From NCBI GenBank assembly GCA_029550865.1, contig JAKPGM010000057.1:1-64000 (forward strand): a DNA stretch of 64,000 bases. Reading direction: 5' to 3'. A program made the position numbers and the translations under genes. The DNA comes from Bacteroidota bacterium. GTDB taxonomy: Bacteria; Bacteroidota; Bacteroidia; Bacteroidales; DTGW01. Each line of letters starts with the position of its first letter. The stretch's first letter is position 1. The notes under the pieces are model-generated. The model saw only the letters and a list, made by a program, of their open reading frames with translations. It did no database searches and was not told the origin of the DNA. Positions 61,428 through 64,000 of this stretch are shown here, piece by piece.

Positions 61428-61770
61428 ATAAAAGTTTTAGCCAAAATACCAACATTTGTTAAAATTGTTTTCCTTCTTTATTTATATAATAATAGTCTTC
61501 TTCGTTATAAAATCAAAGTAATAAATATCTGGATAAAAATTCAAATATCTCGATGCCTGCCTTAAATTATTCCTTCGAAAAAGTATTTATTATTTTTAGT
61601 ACTATAATAAATTATAAGGTGTTTTATTAGAAATACACCAATTTTATATAAACACTCATTAATATTTTATATTTTTTATAATTATTACAATTTTTTATTA
61701 CATATTATCATTATATTAAAATAATTTTGATAAAATTTTCTATAAAATATAATTTTTTAAAAACTTTTAT

Positions 61771-61778
61771 TATTTTTG
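61771..61778 (+). promoter_or_regulatory. Candidate -7 element (TAnnTTTG) of glnN
   Basis: TATTTTTG 45 bp upstream of the glnN ATG, inside an extremely AT-rich region; no clear -33 box. Confidence 0.35.
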
Positions 61779-61823
61779 CCATGTTAAAACATATAAAATA
61801 TATTTTTTAAACAAAAAAGTGGT

Positions 61824-64000
61824 ATGGAAACATTAAGACAGAAAGCATTAGAGCAGGTTTTTTCGCGCAAACCACAAATTGCCACACCACCTGCAGCCAA
61901 AACATCTGAATATTTTGGAATGTATGTATTCGATAAGCCTAAGATGATGAAATATTTATCGAAAGAGGCTTATCGTGCGGTTGAATTAGCTATCGAGAAA
62001 GGCATCCGCATTGAACGTAGAATGGCTGACCAGATTGCTGCTGGGATGAAAGCCTGGGCGCTGGAAATGGGCGCCACCCACTACACCCATTGGTTTCATC
62101 CATTAACGGAAGGAACTGCTGAAAAACATGATGCCTTCATGGAACCAGTAGGCAATGGAGAGGTCATAGAAGAGTTTACCGGAAAATTACTGGTACAGCA
62201 GGAACCGGATGCCTCCAGCTTCCCAAGTGGTGGTATACGTAGCACCTTTGAAGCAAGAGGCTACACGGCATGGGCTCCTTCATCACCCGCCTTCATCCTC
62301 GATCGTACCCTATGTATTCCCACAATCTTCATCTCGTACACTGGCGAAATGCTCGACAACAAAGGGCCTCTGTTAAAAGCTCTTCATGCTGTCGACCAGG
62401 CTGCCACAGCTGTATGTCAGTATTTCGACAAAAATGTACAAAGAGTTTTCGCCTACCTGGGATGGGAACAGGAATATTTCCTGATTGACGAAGCGCTATA
62501 CTGGGCTCGTCCCGACCTGGTGATGACCGAACGTACGCTGATGGGACATGAATCGGCTAAAAACCAACAGCTTGAGGATCAATATTTTGGCTCCATCCCC
62601 GAACGGGTAAAAGCCTTCATGGCTGAGCTCGAGTACGAAGCATGGAAGTTGGGAATCCCTGCAAAGACCCGTCACAACGAAATAGCACCCAATCAGTTTG
62701 AGGTTGCACCGGTGCACGAAGAATGCAATTTGGCTGTTGACCACAACCTTCTGATTATGGAATTAATGCGTCGGGTTGCACGCAAACATAATTTCCGCGT
62801 ATTGCTGCATGAGAAACCATTTAAGGGTGTAAACGGTTCGGGTAAGCATAACAACTGGTCACTGGGAACCGACACAGGGGTAAACCTGCTTTCTCCTACC
62901 AAAACCCCAAAAGGTAATTTACAATTCCTGACATTTTTGGTGAATATACTGAAGGCAGTACATAATAACGATGATTTATTGAAAGCTTCTATTGTTTCGG
63001 CAGGTAATGCCCATCGTTTGGGTGCCAATGAAGCTCCACCTGCTATTATCTCGGTATTTCTTGGCAACCAGGTAAGCCGGATGCTCGACGAAATTGAAAA
63101 AAAGGTCACCGGCGCTAAAATGACCGCTGAAGAAAAAACTGCATTAAAGCTCGACATTGGTCGTATTCCTGAGATACTCCTGGATAATACCGATCGCAAC
63201 CGCACATCACCTTTCGCCTTCACTGGTAATCGTTTCGAATATCGGGCGGTAGGCTCATCGGCAAACTGTGCCTCGGCCATGACCACTCTCAATGCTGCAG
63301 TTGCTCAACAGCTGACAATCTTCAAAAAAGATGTCGATGCTCTCATCAAGAAAGGCGTTAAAAAGGATGAAGCTATCCTGCAGGTTTTAGCCCGCTATAT
63401 CAAAGAATCAAAGCCCATTCGTTTTGAGGGTAATAACTATAGTGAGGAATGGAAGAAAGAAGCCAAAAAACGCGGCCTGAACGTTGATGGTACCGTACAT
63501 ATCCTGAATCGTCTCTGGGCCTCACCAAAAGCTCTTAAACTATTTGAAGATACTAAAGTATTTAATCACAAAGAACTTGAAGCAAGAGCCGAAATTCGAC
63601 AGGATATTTATGTAAAAAAGATTCAAATTGAATCTCGCGTACTGGGCGATCTGGCTATGAATCATATCGTACCGGTGGCCATCGACTACCAGACCTCTTT
63701 GCTCGAGAATATTAAGGCCATGAAAGAAATTTTTAGTGAAAAAGAATTTCAGGAATTGGCATCCGCTCGCATCGAGCTGGTAAAGGAAATCAACCATCAT
63801 ATCTCGACCATTAAGGCCAAAGTAAACGAGATGATTGAAGCACGGAAGGTAGCAAATAAACTCGAAGATATCAACGACAGAGCAAAGTCGTACCACGAAA
63901 ATGTGGAACCTTACTTCGAAGAAATACGCTACCACATCGATAAGCTTGAACTCATTGTTGACGATGTTAAATGGCCTTTGCCCAAATATCGTGAGTTATT
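61824..64000 (+). CDS. glnN: Glutamine synthetase type III (3'-truncated by window edge)
   Basis: Open frame from ATG 61824 to the window end, absent from the track. 'METLRQKALEQVFSRKP', 'FPSGGIRSTFEARGYTAWAPSSPAFI', 'GWEQEYFLID', 'KTRHNEIAPNQFEVAPVHEECNLAVDHN', 'LLHEKPFKGVNGSGKHNNWSLGTD'. Confidence 0.95.
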   Translation, partial: METLRQKALEQVFSRKPQIATPPAAKTSEYFGMYVFDKPKMMKYLSKEAYRAVELAIEKGIRIERRMADQIAAGMKAWALEMGATHYTHWFHPLTEGTAEKHDAFMEPVGNGEVIEEFTGKLLVQQEPDASSFPSGGIRSTFEARGYTAWAPSSPAFILDRTLCIPTIFISYTGEMLDNKGPLLKALHAVDQAATAVCQYFDKNVQRVFAYLGWEQEYFLIDEALYWARPDLVMTERTLMGHESAKNQQLEDQYFGSIPERVKAFMAELEYEAWKLGIPAKTRHNEIAPNQFEVAPVHEECNLAVDHNLLIMELMRRVARKHNFRVLLHEKPFKGVNGSGKHNNWSLGTDTGVNLLSPTKTPKGNLQFLTFLVNILKAVHNNDDLLKASIVSAGNAHRLGANEAPPAIISVFLGNQVSRMLDEIEKKVTGAKMTAEEKTALKLDIGRIPEILLDNTDRNRTSPFAFTGNRFEYRAVGSSANCASAMTTLNAAVAQQLTIFKKDVDALIKKGVKKDEAILQVLARYIKESKPIRFEGNNYSEEWKKEAKKRGLNVDGTVHILNRLWASPKALKLFEDTKVFNHKELEARAEIRQDIYVKKIQIESRVLGDLAMNHIVPVAIDYQTSLLENIKAMKEIFSEKEFQELASARIELVKEINHHISTIKAKVNEMIEARKVANKLEDINDRAKSYHENVEPYFEEIRYHIDKLELIVDDVKWPLPKYREL

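Noticed and set aside
62270-63935. ORFs 62270..62488 (+), 62496..62744 (-), 62693..63292 (-), 63540..63935 (-)
   Set aside because: They overlap the glnN frame out of phase or antisense; translations show no domain signal.

Overview
Bacteroidota (most likely Bacteroidales-like) chromosomal window, mostly ordinary metabolic and envelope genes, with a few accessory-looking spots. Recognisable content: a DUF262/DUF1524 (GmrSD-like) protein beside a tandem intergenic repeat; an HTCS regulator with a GH2 glycosidase, uxaC and a hexuronate MFS transporter; an outer-membrane-type gene interrupted by one in-frame TAG; spoU-family methyltransferase, ubiE/menG and porT; a GH20 / NagX-like / NagB::PIG-L gene string; a 3342-aa type IX secretion (T9SS) surface protein with its PorP/SprF partner; nadB, bamA, uppS, DUF6089, ftsK, lolA-like, recN; a tRNA-Arg(ACG) with promoter and terminator; a TonB receptor, resB-like/ccsA, metK, a DegT aminotransferase, an orphan SusC/SusD pair, a glycosyltransferase, two uncharacterised exported proteins, a tyrA-like gene, and glnN (type III glutamine synthetase) running off the right edge and missing from the ORF track. 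I found no CRISPR array, rRNA, transposase or phage genes. The strongest items to follow up are the ~135-bp repeat family (1-254 and 61292-61427), the NagB::PIG-L amino-sugar operon, the giant T9SS adhesin, and the TAG-interrupted gene. I cannot claim a clearly new system from sequence reading alone.
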